Below, piece after piece: positions 30,665-38,756 of a DNA stretch of 41,319 nucleotides. The stretch covers positions 1-41,319 of the forward strand of contig DATLZA010000024.1 of assembly GCA_035574235.1 (NCBI GenBank), read 5' to 3'. The stretch comes from Planctomycetota bacterium. GTDB taxonomy: Bacteria; Planctomycetota; MHYJ01; JACPRB01. The notes under the pieces were generated by a model. That model was not told the origin of the DNA, did no database searches, and saw only the letters and a program-made list of their open reading frames with translations. Both the position numbers and the translations under genes were made by a program. The stretch's first letter is position 1. Each line of letters begins with the position of its first letter.

Positions 30665-31672
30665 TCAGCGGGCGCCGTAGTGCTTCTCGTAGTAGCGCCG
30701 GTACTCGCCCCCGCGCGCCCGGGCCACCCAGCCGGGATTGTCCCGGTACCACGCCACCGTCGCGGCCAGCCCCTCCTCGAAAGGCACCCGCGGCGACCAT
30801 CCCAGGTCCCGCCGCGCCTTGGAGAAGTCGATCGCGTACCGCCGGTCGTGGCCCGGGCGGTCCTTGACGAACCGGATGAGCGATTCCGGCTTGCCCAGCA
30901 GCCGCAGGATCGCCCGGACGACCTCCAGGTTCGGCCGCTCGTTGCCGCCCCCGAAATTGTAGACCTCGCCGGGCCGCCCGCGTTCGAGCGCGGCCAGAAC
31001 CCCCCGGCAATGGTCCTCCACATGGAGCCAGTCCCGCACCTGAAGACCGTCGCCGTACACGGGAAGCTCGCGATCCTCGAGCGCGTTGGAGACGCAGAGC
31101 GGAATGAGCTTCTCGGGATGCTGCCGGGGCCCGTAGTTGTTGGAGCTGCGGGTAATCACGGTCTGCAGCCCGAACGTGTGCGCGTAGGCTCCCACCATGA
31201 GATCCGCCGCGGCCTTCGTGGCAGCGTAGGGATTGTTCGGGTGAAGCGGCGTCTCCTCCGTGAAGCGCCCCTCCGCCGGCAGCGATCCGTACACCTCGTC
31301 CGTGGAGATCTGGACGAAGCGCCGCACGCCGTGACGCCGGGCCGCCTCCAGGAGCGTGGCGGTCCCCTGAAGGTTCGTCCGCACGAACTCCACCGGCCCG
31401 TACAGGCTCCGGTCCACGTGCGACTCGGCGGCGAAGTTCACCACCGCGTCCACGCCCTCCGCCGCCAGACGGTCCACGACGTCCCCGTCCACGATCGAGC
31501 CGTGGACGAACCGGTAGCGGGGATGGCCGTCCAGGCCCTGGAGATTCTCGGGGTTCCCTGCGTAGGTCAGGGCGTCCAGGTTCACCACCCGGACGTCCGG
31601 CCGCTCGGAGAGCGCCAGGCGAATGAAGTTCGACCCGATGAAGCCGCAGCCGCCGGTGACGAGAAGGCGCAT
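30665..31672 (-). CDS. rfbB: dTDP-glucose 4,6-dehydratase
   Basis: A 335-residue short-chain dehydrogenase of the extended type: NAD motif TGGCGFIGSN at the N-terminus, DALTYAGNPENL, STDEVYGS (active-site Thr/Asp/Glu), the catalytic Tyr-Lys pair in PYAATKAAADLM, RSSNNYGPRQHPEKLIP, and the C-terminal KDRPGHDRRYAID. This set identifies RfbB/RmlB, which converts dTDP-glucose to the 4-keto-6-deoxy sugar for rhamnose and related surface sugars. The other rml genes are not in the window. The start is ATG 31672. It leads the operon that ends with the BY-kinase. Confidence 0.95.
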   Translation of the reverse strand: MRLLVTGGCGFIGSNFIRLALSERPDVRVVNLDALTYAGNPENLQGLDGHPRYRFVHGSIVDGDVVDRLAAEGVDAVVNFAAESHVDRSLYGPVEFVRTNLQGTATLLEAARRHGVRRFVQISTDEVYGSLPAEGRFTEETPLHPNNPYAATKAAADLMVGAYAHTFGLQTVITRSSNNYGPRQHPEKLIPLCVSNALEDRELPVYGDGLQVRDWLHVEDHCRGVLAALERGRPGEVYNFGGGNERPNLEVVRAILRLLGKPESLIRFVKDRPGHDRRYAIDFSKARRDLGWSPRVPFEEGLAATVAWYRDNPGWVARARGGEYRRYYEKHYGAR

Positions 31673-31716
31673 ATCCGGAGGGAAATGGGTCCAACGGCTT
31701 CCCACCGCCGCGTGTC

Positions 31717-31725
31717 TATATTATA
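31717..31725. promoter_or_regulatory. Overlapping divergent -10 sequences for rfbB and the S41 protease
   Basis: TATATTATA contains TATATT on the plus strand (31717-31722) and TATAAT on the minus strand (31720-31725). The minus transcript reaches ATG 31672 after a leader of roughly 40 bases; the plus transcript reaches ATG 31767 after a similar leader with TTTAGGAG as ribosome-binding site. Only one direction can be used at a time. Confidence 0.5.
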
Positions 31726-31766
31726 GTGCTGGAGATCGCACACAAAGGAATTTAGGAGCCTCCCCC

Positions 31767-33914
31767 ATGCGTCGTGCTCCCGCGTTCGCCCTCGCCTTCG
31801 CCGCGCTGCTGTCGGGCGCCGTCCTCGTTCCGGCGCAGGATCTTTCCGGACAGGTGGAGAAGATCTTCGACCGCATCGAGGCGTCCCGCGGCGTCGATCT
31901 CTGGCCCGCCGTCCGGGAGCTCGAAGAGCTGGGCCGGGAGGCGGTGGACGCCGTCCGCAAGGGACTGACCCGTTCGGACGGGTACGTCCGCCTGGCGGCC
32001 GCCAAGGTGCTCTACGTCCGCCAGCACAAGGAGGAAGCCCTCGACGCCCTCTCGCGCCTGATGGCCGGAAAGTCCGCCGACGTGCGCCGCGCGGCGGCGG
32101 ACGTGGCGGCGGCGCTCGTTTCGGCGGACAAGGACCTTTCGGCGCAGGAACGCCGGGCGGTGGCCTCCCGGTTCGAGCGCGAAGCCGCCCAGGCCGAAGA
32201 TCCCCTCGCCCGCGTGGCCCTCTGGCGCGCCGTCTGGAACCTGACCGGCAGCATCCGGCCCGTCCGCGAGCTGCGCGCCCTCCACAACGGCGCCCCCCCT
32301 GAGCAGCGCGCCGTCAAGGAGGAGGCGGCCCTCGCGCTGGCGGAGATGAACCGGTTCGAGGACGCCCGCGCGACCCTGGCCGAGCTGGCCCAGGAGCCCG
32401 GGGACCGGGGCCGCATCGCCCGCGCCTACCTCCGGCAGAAAGAGCTGGCCGACGATCTCGAGCGCCTCCGCGCCCGCCAGGCCGCCGGCGCTCCCAAGTA
32501 CGACTTCCGCCTTCTCGAGGAGGCCATCGACGTCCTCAAGGCCAACTACTACAACGAGTCCAAGGTCGACGCCGAGAAGCTCATCGAGGCGGCCGTCCGC
32601 GGCGCCTGCGCGAGCCTGGATCCCTACACGATGTACATGGATCCCCAGGCCATCGAGGAGCTCAAGAAGGAAGCGCTCGAGATGCTTTACGGCGGCATCG
32701 GCGCCCGCGTGTCGATGCGCAAGGACAAGGCCGGCCGCGCCTGGCTGACGATCGAAGAACCCATCTTCTCCGGCCCCGCCTACAAGGCCGGCCTGCGCTC
32801 CAACGACACGATCGTGGAAGTGGAAGGCGAGCCCACCGTGGGCAAGGAGCTGGGGGATCTGGTGCGGCGCCTCCGGGGCAAACCCGGCACGCCCGTCCGC
32901 ATCAAGGTCATGCGCCGCGGCTGGACCAAGGAGCGCGAGTACACGATCACGCGCGAGGAGATCCGCCTGGAAAGCACCGTCCACCGCATGCTGCCGGGCG
33001 ACATCGGCTACATCCGCATGGCCACCTTCGGAGAAAAGGACGTGGAGCTCGTCGAGAAGGCCCTGAAGGGCATGGCCGGCGCCAAGGCCATCGTCTTCGA
33101 CCTTCGGGGCAACACCGGCGGCTACCTGCGCACCGCCCTGCGGATCGCCTCGTACTTCCTGGACAAGGGAAAGCTCATCGTCTCCACCCGCAGCCGGTCC
33201 GAAGAGGTGGACCGCCGCGTCGCCGAAGGGCCCAAGCTCACGGATGCGCCCCTGGTGGTCCTCGTGGACGAGGGCAGCGCCTCCGCCAGCGAAATCCTGG
33301 CCGGCGCGCTCCAGGACCACAAGCGCGCCGTGCTCGTCGGCGAAAAGACCTTCGGCAAGGGAAGCGTCCAGGACCTCAAGCCCCTCAAGACCGCCGACGA
33401 GAAGGCCGCCGTCAAGGTCACGATCGCCAAGTGGTACCTCCCCAGCGGCCGCAGCGTCGAGGCGGACAAGCATCAGGACAGCGGCGTTCATCCGGACATC
33501 AAGGCCGCCCCGCCGGAGCGCGATTTCTGGAAGGACGCCGAGTTCGAGCGGCTCCGCGCGGGCGACGAATTGGACAAATATCTCAAGGAGATCGAAGACT
33601 GGTCGCTCTTCAAGAAAATCGCCGAGAGCGACGGGGCCGATCTCTCCCTCTATCCCAGGTTCGACGCGTTCTACGAGTCCCTCAAGACCAAGGCGTCCAA
33701 GGACGAGATCCGCGAGCTCGTGCGGGAGCAGATCCGCAAGCGCGTCCAGGACCACGAGGGGAAGCCCCTCTACCTCGATTTCCAGACGGACGTGGTGCTG
33801 CAGCGGGGCATCCTCGAAGCCTGCCGCCTGGGCCAGGTGGACGCCGCGAAGATCGAGGAGTACGTCACCTTCGCCCGCCGGGCCGCCGCTCCGTCGGCGG
33901 ACCGGCAGTACTGA
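31767..33914 (+). CDS. S41-family C-terminal processing protease with HEAT-like N-terminus
   Basis: A 715-residue exported protease. The signal peptide is at about 1-24 (MRRAPAFALAFAALLSGAVL). Helical HEAT-like repeats follow to about 235, then the CtpA core: the N-terminal helical part with ASLDPYTMYMDPQ, a PDZ domain at about 315-395 (GPAYKAGLRSNDTIVEVEG) and the catalytic part with DLRGNTGG, the nucleophile Ser506 in GSASASEI and Lys531 in EKTFGKGS, 25 residues apart as in other CtpA enzymes. It processes or degrades proteins by their C-terminus outside the membrane. AGGAG lies 8 bases before ATG 31767. A long C-terminal helical region (about 590-715) is beyond the usual core. Confidence 0.93.
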   Translation: MRRAPAFALAFAALLSGAVLVPAQDLSGQVEKIFDRIEASRGVDLWPAVRELEELGREAVDAVRKGLTRSDGYVRLAAAKVLYVRQHKEEALDALSRLMAGKSADVRRAAADVAAALVSADKDLSAQERRAVASRFEREAAQAEDPLARVALWRAVWNLTGSIRPVRELRALHNGAPPEQRAVKEEAALALAEMNRFEDARATLAELAQEPGDRGRIARAYLRQKELADDLERLRARQAAGAPKYDFRLLEEAIDVLKANYYNESKVDAEKLIEAAVRGACASLDPYTMYMDPQAIEELKKEALEMLYGGIGARVSMRKDKAGRAWLTIEEPIFSGPAYKAGLRSNDTIVEVEGEPTVGKELGDLVRRLRGKPGTPVRIKVMRRGWTKEREYTITREEIRLESTVHRMLPGDIGYIRMATFGEKDVELVEKALKGMAGAKAIVFDLRGNTGGYLRTALRIASYFLDKGKLIVSTRSRSEEVDRRVAEGPKLTDAPLVVLVDEGSASASEILAGALQDHKRAVLVGEKTFGKGSVQDLKPLKTADEKAAVKVTIAKWYLPSGRSVEADKHQDSGVHPDIKAAPPERDFWKDAEFERLRAGDELDKYLKEIEDWSLFKKIAESDGADLSLYPRFDAFYESLKTKASKDEIRELVREQIRKRVQDHEGKPLYLDFQTDVVLQRGILEACRLGQVDAAKIEEYVTFARRAAAPSADRQY

Positions 33915-33951
33915 GGACCGAGGCGGCCCGCGGCGCGGCTCCCGCGCGTGC

Positions 33952-33957
33952 TATACT
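33952..33957 (+). promoter_or_regulatory. -10 element of the cNMP/DUF4388 gene
   Basis: TATACT lies 10 bases before ATG 33968, giving a leader of about three bases; no -35 consensus is visible in the GC-rich upstream stretch. Confidence 0.5.
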
Positions 33958-33967
33958 CTTGCGGGAC

Positions 33968-35095
33968 ATGAGCCGCGTCATCGCCGTCTGCGAGGAGGAG
34001 CGGGGCTGCCCGCTCTACCGGCGGGGCGCCCGGCTGGAGTTCGCCCCGCCCACGGTCAGCGGCCTGGAGGGGCTCCCCGTCTGCGCCACGGCGGTGGCCT
34101 CGCTCCAGAAGCCCGCCGAGAAGGTCGCCGCCGGCCAGGCCGCTGCGCCCTACGCCCGCACCTTCTGCGGGGGCTGCGCCGAGGGCAAGGCGTGGTGGAA
34201 TTTCGAGCCCGCCCCCCGCGAGACGGACACCACGCTCTCCCCCGCCGCCGCCCACTTCATTCTCGAGAGCATCCGGAAGATGAAGCTCTTCGCGGGAGTC
34301 CACGTCGCCAAGCTCGCCCGCATCGTCAAGCTCATCAAGGGAACGCGCGTCCCGGCCGGACGCGCCATCATCACCCGCGGGGCTCCCGGCGAAGCCTTCT
34401 ACGTGGTCCTCGAGGGAGAATGCGAAGTCGTGCAGACGGACGAGGGAGGCGCCGAGAGCGTCCTGGCGGTCCTCCCCCCCGGAGAGTGCTTCGGCGAAAT
34501 GTCCCTCATCACGGGAGAACCCGCCTCGGCCACCGTCCGCGCCCGCGGAGACGCCACGATCCTCGTCATCTCCAAGCCCAACTTTCAGACGCTCCTCTCG
34601 GTGGCCCCCGAGATCGCCATCACGCTCGCCCGGATCCTCGCCGGGCGCCTGGCCCGCACGGGCCGGTGGGTCGTCGAAGAGCTCAAGAAAGGCATCCTGG
34701 GCCGCCTGGATCTCATCTCCCCCGCCGAACTCATCCAGGCCATGAACGTCAACAACCAGACCGGGCTCCTCCTCGTTCAGAACGCCGACCAGAGCCTGAC
34801 CCTCTACATGCACGACGGCCAGGTCCACGAGGTGCAGCTCGGCCAGAAGACGGGCGAGGACGCGTTCTACGAGTTCCTGAGCTGGGCCCGCGGCCAGTTC
34901 CGGTTCGAGCCCGTGCGGAAGGAAAACCCCCGACGGCAGATCCAGATGGACACGGTGGGGCTGCTTCTCGAAGGACTCCGCCGCGTGGACGAATGCCGCC
35001 GGACGACCGTCCGCCGCGAAGCCGAACCCGCTACGCCCCCGCCGGCGGAACAAGCCCCGGCGCCTCCGGCGCCTGAACTTCCCGCCACTCCCTGA
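33968..35095 (+). CDS. Cyclic-nucleotide-binding-like plus DUF4388 regulator
   Basis: A 375-residue cytoplasmic protein. Residues 1-90 carry scattered cysteines (C8, C14, C39, C67, C70, including CGGC) that may hold a metal. A cNMP-binding-type jelly roll follows at about 108-215 (GRAIITRGAPGEAFYVVLEGE, FGEMSLITGEPASATV). The Arg that normally contacts the cyclic phosphate is replaced (PASATV in place of PRSATV), so ligand binding may be altered. A DUF4388/PATAN domain begins at about 240 (GRLDLISPAELIQAMNVNNQ, TGLLLVQNADQSLTLYMHDG). It ends in a Pro/Ala-rich tail. No DNA-binding helix is seen, so it is not a CRP-type regulator; a polarity or signalling adaptor is more likely. Confidence 0.82.
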   Translation: MSRVIAVCEEERGCPLYRRGARLEFAPPTVSGLEGLPVCATAVASLQKPAEKVAAGQAAAPYARTFCGGCAEGKAWWNFEPAPRETDTTLSPAAAHFILESIRKMKLFAGVHVAKLARIVKLIKGTRVPAGRAIITRGAPGEAFYVVLEGECEVVQTDEGGAESVLAVLPPGECFGEMSLITGEPASATVRARGDATILVISKPNFQTLLSVAPEIAITLARILAGRLARTGRWVVEELKKGILGRLDLISPAELIQAMNVNNQTGLLLVQNADQSLTLYMHDGQVHEVQLGQKTGEDAFYEFLSWARGQFRFEPVRKENPRRQIQMDTVGLLLEGLRRVDECRRTTVRREAEPATPPPAEQAPAPPAPELPATP

Positions 35096-35870
35096 TCGCG
35101 GCGCGAATCTTCTCCGCGAGCCACGCCGCCGCGTCGGGCAGGATCACCGCCGCCGCGATCGCTCCGGCGCCCCAGAATCCCGCGGCGCCGCCCGCCGCCA
35201 GCCTCACCGGCACGAGCGCCAGCGGCGCCAGGCACAGCCACAGCCTCCGCCCCTGGCGGCCGAACCAGAGGGCCGCCCCCGTCCGCGCCTCGATCTCCGG
35301 CAGGTACTTGTCCACGAAGACGAGCACCGCGTTGAACTGAAGAAGGCCCAGCGACGCCAGAACGAACCGGAGCGACGCTTCGTCCAAAGCCGCCACCGCC
35401 CACGCCCCCAGAATCGCCGCCCAGGCCGCCGGATCGCGGAAGAAGGGCCCCTCCCGCAGGCGCCGGCCCGCGGCCGCGGCGTCGCGGTCCAGAAGCTTCC
35501 GGCACGGCCGTACGTCCGGAAGCAACGCCACCGCCGCCGCCAGAAGCCCCAACGGCGGCGTCACGTGCTCGCCTCCGAAATGACGCGCCAGAAGGAGCGC
35601 CCCCACGAGGATCGAAGCCCCCAGCCCCGCGTAATCGGCCACCAGCGAAGACGTCCAGACGACCGGCTGGACCGCCCGCCCCCGCCGCCACGACCAGCCC
35701 GGCGCCCGGCCTCCCACCGCAATCCAGAGCGCCGAAAGCTGCGCCGCGGCCACCGCCAAAAGCGTCAGCCCGAAGGGCACTTCCGGAAGAAAGACCAGCG
35801 CCGCGGACGCGCACAGGCAGGCGAAACGGACGGGATCCTCGAAGAGCCGGCGGGCGGTCGTCTGACCCAT
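35031..35870 (-). CDS. Polytopic membrane protein of unknown function
   Basis: A 279-residue integral membrane protein with about seven hydrophobic segments (for example FACLCASAALVFLPEVPFGL, LGASILVGALLLARHF, LGLLAAAVALLP, AAILGAWAVAAL, FVLASLGLLQFNAVLVFVD and GAGAIAAAVILPDAAAWL). No family motif is apparent, and its size would fit many transporters or prenyltransferases. GAGGAGGG precedes ATG 35870, and TATAAT lies 25 bases upstream. Its 3' end overlaps the convergent cNMP gene by 65 bases, so the two mRNAs share complementary tails. Confidence 0.65.
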   Translation of the reverse strand: MGQTTARRLFEDPVRFACLCASAALVFLPEVPFGLTLLAVAAAQLSALWIAVGGRAPGWSWRRGRAVQPVVWTSSLVADYAGLGASILVGALLLARHFGGEHVTPPLGLLAAAVALLPDVRPCRKLLDRDAAAAGRRLREGPFFRDPAAWAAILGAWAVAALDEASLRFVLASLGLLQFNAVLVFVDKYLPEIEARTGAALWFGRQGRRLWLCLAPLALVPVRLAAGGAAGFWGAGAIAAAVILPDAAAWLAEKIRAAIREWREVQAPEAPGLVPPAGA

Positions 35871-35895
35871 TCAACCCTCCTCTCCGCCCCTTGAA

Positions 35896-35981
35896 ATTAT
35901 AGACGCCGTCCGCGCCGCCTCCGCGCGAAAATCGAACTCCGGGGCGCGCTATTGACACGCCGTTCGACGCGGGACTAGAAT
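35896..35981. promoter_or_regulatory. Divergent promoters of the membrane protein (minus) and the Cys-motif protein (plus)
   Basis: Minus strand: TATAAT at 35896-35901. Plus strand: TTGACA (35952-35957), 18-base spacer, TAGAAT (35976-35981), then 6 bases to ATG 35988. The plus promoter is nearly consensus and its transcript should be leaderless. Confidence 0.7.
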
Positions 35982-35987
35982 GCGTTC

Positions 35988-36503
35988 ATGCGCATCTCCC
36001 TCGAGGTCTTCGGAGTCCCTCCCGAGGGGGCGACCGAGATGCGCCGCTCGATCCACGCCTCCTACGAGCGCTTCCTCCACCGCAACGGAGGAGGGCCTTC
36101 CACGTCCCTGCACGTCCGGGGAGGCACCTGCCCCCTGACCGGACGCGTCTACCTGCACGTCGTCGTGGACTCCCCCTGGGCGCTCGATCTCGAGGCGATC
36201 CGGCGGTTCGCCGACGCCGTCTACGGCGCTCACCCCCTGCGCGACGACGAAACCGTCCGCTCCAATCGGTCGGTGCGCGTCGAAGACTCGCCGGAGGGCG
36301 CGGCCGTGTCCGGCCTCGAGGCGGCGGACCTGCCGGCGGAGGAGCTGTCCTGCTGGATCTGCAGCCGCTTCGACGGCGAAGAGTACTACGACCACGAATC
36401 CGGCGCCCCCGCGATCCTGGAGGTCCGCTGCGAGGAGCCCGGCCGCGTTCCCCTCTGCACCGTGTGCCTCAAGCTCCTCCACGACCGCCGCCTGATCGAG
36501 TAG
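35988..36503 (+). CDS. Unrecognised protein with C-terminal CxxC pairs
   Basis: A 171-residue soluble protein of unknown family. The N-terminal half has alternating strands and helices (RISLEVFGVPPEG, SLHVRGGTCPLTG, VYLHVVVDSPWALDLEAI). The C-terminus has C122-x2-C125 and C157-x2-C160 with Cys148 between them, a likely zinc ribbon or treble clef. The start follows the -10 box by 6 bases. It is followed after 28 bases by the FHA-GAF-sigma54 activator, so the two are co-transcribed and may act together; this is inference. Confidence 0.6.
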   Translation: MRISLEVFGVPPEGATEMRRSIHASYERFLHRNGGGPSTSLHVRGGTCPLTGRVYLHVVVDSPWALDLEAIRRFADAVYGAHPLRDDETVRSNRSVRVEDSPEGAAVSGLEAADLPAEELSCWICSRFDGEEYYDHESGAPAILEVRCEEPGRVPLCTVCLKLLHDRRLIE

Positions 36504-36531
36504 CGCCCCGGCGCCCGGGGGGTGGGAGAGC

Positions 36532-38691
36532 ATGCCGCGCCTCATCGTCACCGGCCCCGACGGCCAGGAGCAGGTCTTCGAGTTCGAAGCCGGCGTCGTC
36601 CGCATCGGACGCGCCGAGGACAACTCCGTCGTCGTCGACGACCCCGCCGTTGAACCCGAGCACTGCGTCATCGAACCCCAGCCCGACGGACGCTACAAGC
36701 TGATCGACCTCGAAACCCAGGCGGGCACCGAGGTCAACGGCCGCAAGGTGAACGTCCACCTCCTGGAGGATCGGGACCGCATCTACGTGGGAGACGTCTC
36801 GATCCTCTTCGAGCACGGATCCGCCGCGGGCGAACCCTCCCGCCCCCCGCGCTTCCGCGTGGTCCGCCGCCGCGGGCGCCGGATCCTCCAGAAGCGCGTC
36901 CCCGCCGCGCCCCGGACGGCCGCACCCGAGCTTGCGCTCGACCAGCTCCGCGCCGTCCTGGCCGACCTCGCCGCCCGCGGAGGAACCGAGGCCCTCGACG
37001 CCGCCCGCGAGACGCTCGAGCAGCTCTACCAGGAACACGCCGGGGAGCCCCTCTACGAGGCTCTGCTCCTCGAGCGCGAGAACCTCTACCGGATGCTCGA
37101 GATCAACAAGCTCCTCAACTCGGAACACAACCTGAAGAAGCTTCTCGAGCTCATCATGGATTCCGTGATCGAGCTGACGGGGGCCGAGCGGGGCTTTCTC
37201 ATCCTCCGGGAACAGGACAGCCTGGTCATCAAGGTCGCCCGCAACTTCGACCGCGAATCCATCCGCAAGCCCGAATTCAAGGTCAGCCACTCCGTCGCCG
37301 AGGAGGTCCTGCGCACCGGACGGCCGCTCCTGTCGGCTGACGCCCTCAGCGATCCGGGCCTGCCCGCCGCCGGCAGCGTCACCGAGCTTCAGCTCCGGTC
37401 GCTGCTGTGCGTGCCCCTGCGGATCCGCGACTCGGTCCTCGGGTGCGTTTACATCGATAACCGGTTCGAGACGGGCCTCTTCCGGGAAAGCGAGCTGCCG
37501 CTCCTGCAGGGCTTCGCCGACCAGGCCGCCATCGCCATCGAGAACGCCCGGCTCTTCGAGGAAAACCTGCGCCGCCAGGAGGAGCTGCGCCGCCAGGGCG
37601 AGGAAATCGCGCGCCTGAACGCCCTCCTCAAGGAAAAGGTCGAAAAGCAGTACGTCGAGCTCTCGAAGGTCAAGCAGGACCTCCTCTCCTCCCGGCGCGA
37701 CGTGCCCCTCCGCCACGATTTCAGCACGATCGTGGGCCAGTCCCGCGCCCTCAAGGAAGTCTTCGCGCTCCTCGACAAAGTCATCGACACCGACGAGCCC
37801 GTCCTCATCCACGGCGAAAGCGGCACGGGCAAGGAGCTCGTCGCCCGGGCCATCCACTTCAATTCGCCGCGCGCCCGCGCGGGCCGGTTCGTCAGCGAAA
37901 ACTGCTCGGCCATCCCCGACACCCTCCTCGAAAGCGAGCTGTTCGGCCACGAGAAAGGCGCCTTCACGGGAGCCGTCGCCTCCAAGCCGGGACTCTTCGA
38001 GCTGGCCCACCGGGGCACGCTTTTCCTCGACGAGATCGGCGACATGTCCCTGGACATGCAGAAAAAACTCCTGCGCGCGCTCCAGGAAGGCGAGATCCGC
38101 CGCGTGGGCGGAAAGGACGTCCTCAAGGTGGACGTCCGCCTCATCAGCGCCTCCAACAAGGATCTCGCCGACCTCATCCGCGCCGGCCGCTTCCGCGAAG
38201 ATCTCTACTACCGCCTCAACGTCGTCAAGATCACGCTCCCCCCGCTGCGCGACCGGCGCGAGGACATCCCCCTGCTCGTCGAGCACTTCCTCGAGAAGAT
38301 CGCCCGGGAAACCGGCCAGCCCCGCAAGCGCGTCGACGAGGTGGCCTTCTGGTACCTGCGCGCCTATTCCTGGCCGGGCAACGTCCGGGAACTCGAAAAC
38401 GAGATCCGCCGCGCCGTCGCCCTGTCCGAAGACGTCATCACCGTGGACGCCCTCAAGGAGGAAATCCGTTCCCAGGAGCTTTTCCGGCCCGCCGCCCGCC
38501 TCCCTTCCCCCGGCCGCCTCAAGGACGCCGTCCGCGAGGCCGTCGAGGAAGTCGAACGCAAAGTCATCGCCCGAACGCTCCAGGAGTGCGGCTGGAAGAA
38601 GGCCGAGGCGGCCAGGCTCCTCGGAATCTCGCGCCCCACCCTCGACGCCAAGATCGAAGCCTACGGCCTGGGCCCCACGGGCGGCGTCTAA
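36532..38691 (+). CDS. FHA-GAF sigma54-dependent activator
   Basis: A 719-residue bacterial enhancer-binding protein. In order: an FHA domain (1-95, VVRIGRAEDNSVVVDD), which binds phosphothreonine; a helical linker; a GAF domain (about 200-340, ELTGAERGFLILRE and LCVPLRIRDSVLGCVYIDN); a coiled-coil signalling helix; an AAA+ domain with Walker A GESGTGKE (428-435), an intact GAFTGA loop (476-481) that contacts sigma54, Walker B FLDEIGD and arginine finger region; and a Fis-type helix-turn-helix at 686-712 (GWKKAEAARLLGISRPTLDA). It activates sigma54 promoters in response to a phosphorylated partner and a GAF ligand. Ser/Thr kinases such as the one at 25.1 kb are candidate inputs. GGGAG precedes the ATG. 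Confidence 0.95.
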   Translation: MPRLIVTGPDGQEQVFEFEAGVVRIGRAEDNSVVVDDPAVEPEHCVIEPQPDGRYKLIDLETQAGTEVNGRKVNVHLLEDRDRIYVGDVSILFEHGSAAGEPSRPPRFRVVRRRGRRILQKRVPAAPRTAAPELALDQLRAVLADLAARGGTEALDAARETLEQLYQEHAGEPLYEALLLERENLYRMLEINKLLNSEHNLKKLLELIMDSVIELTGAERGFLILREQDSLVIKVARNFDRESIRKPEFKVSHSVAEEVLRTGRPLLSADALSDPGLPAAGSVTELQLRSLLCVPLRIRDSVLGCVYIDNRFETGLFRESELPLLQGFADQAAIAIENARLFEENLRRQEELRRQGEEIARLNALLKEKVEKQYVELSKVKQDLLSSRRDVPLRHDFSTIVGQSRALKEVFALLDKVIDTDEPVLIHGESGTGKELVARAIHFNSPRARAGRFVSENCSAIPDTLLESELFGHEKGAFTGAVASKPGLFELAHRGTLFLDEIGDMSLDMQKKLLRALQEGEIRRVGGKDVLKVDVRLISASNKDLADLIRAGRFREDLYYRLNVVKITLPPLRDRREDIPLLVEHFLEKIARETGQPRKRVDEVAFWYLRAYSWPGNVRELENEIRRAVALSEDVITVDALKEEIRSQELFRPAARLPSPGRLKDAVREAVEEVERKVIARTLQECGWKKAEAARLLGISRPTLDAKIEAYGLGPTGGV

Positions 38692-38756
38692 TTCTTGAAG
38701 GGAAATCCGCCTTTCCTCCGTATTATCAGTGAACCTCCAATACCGGGGTGCCGACG

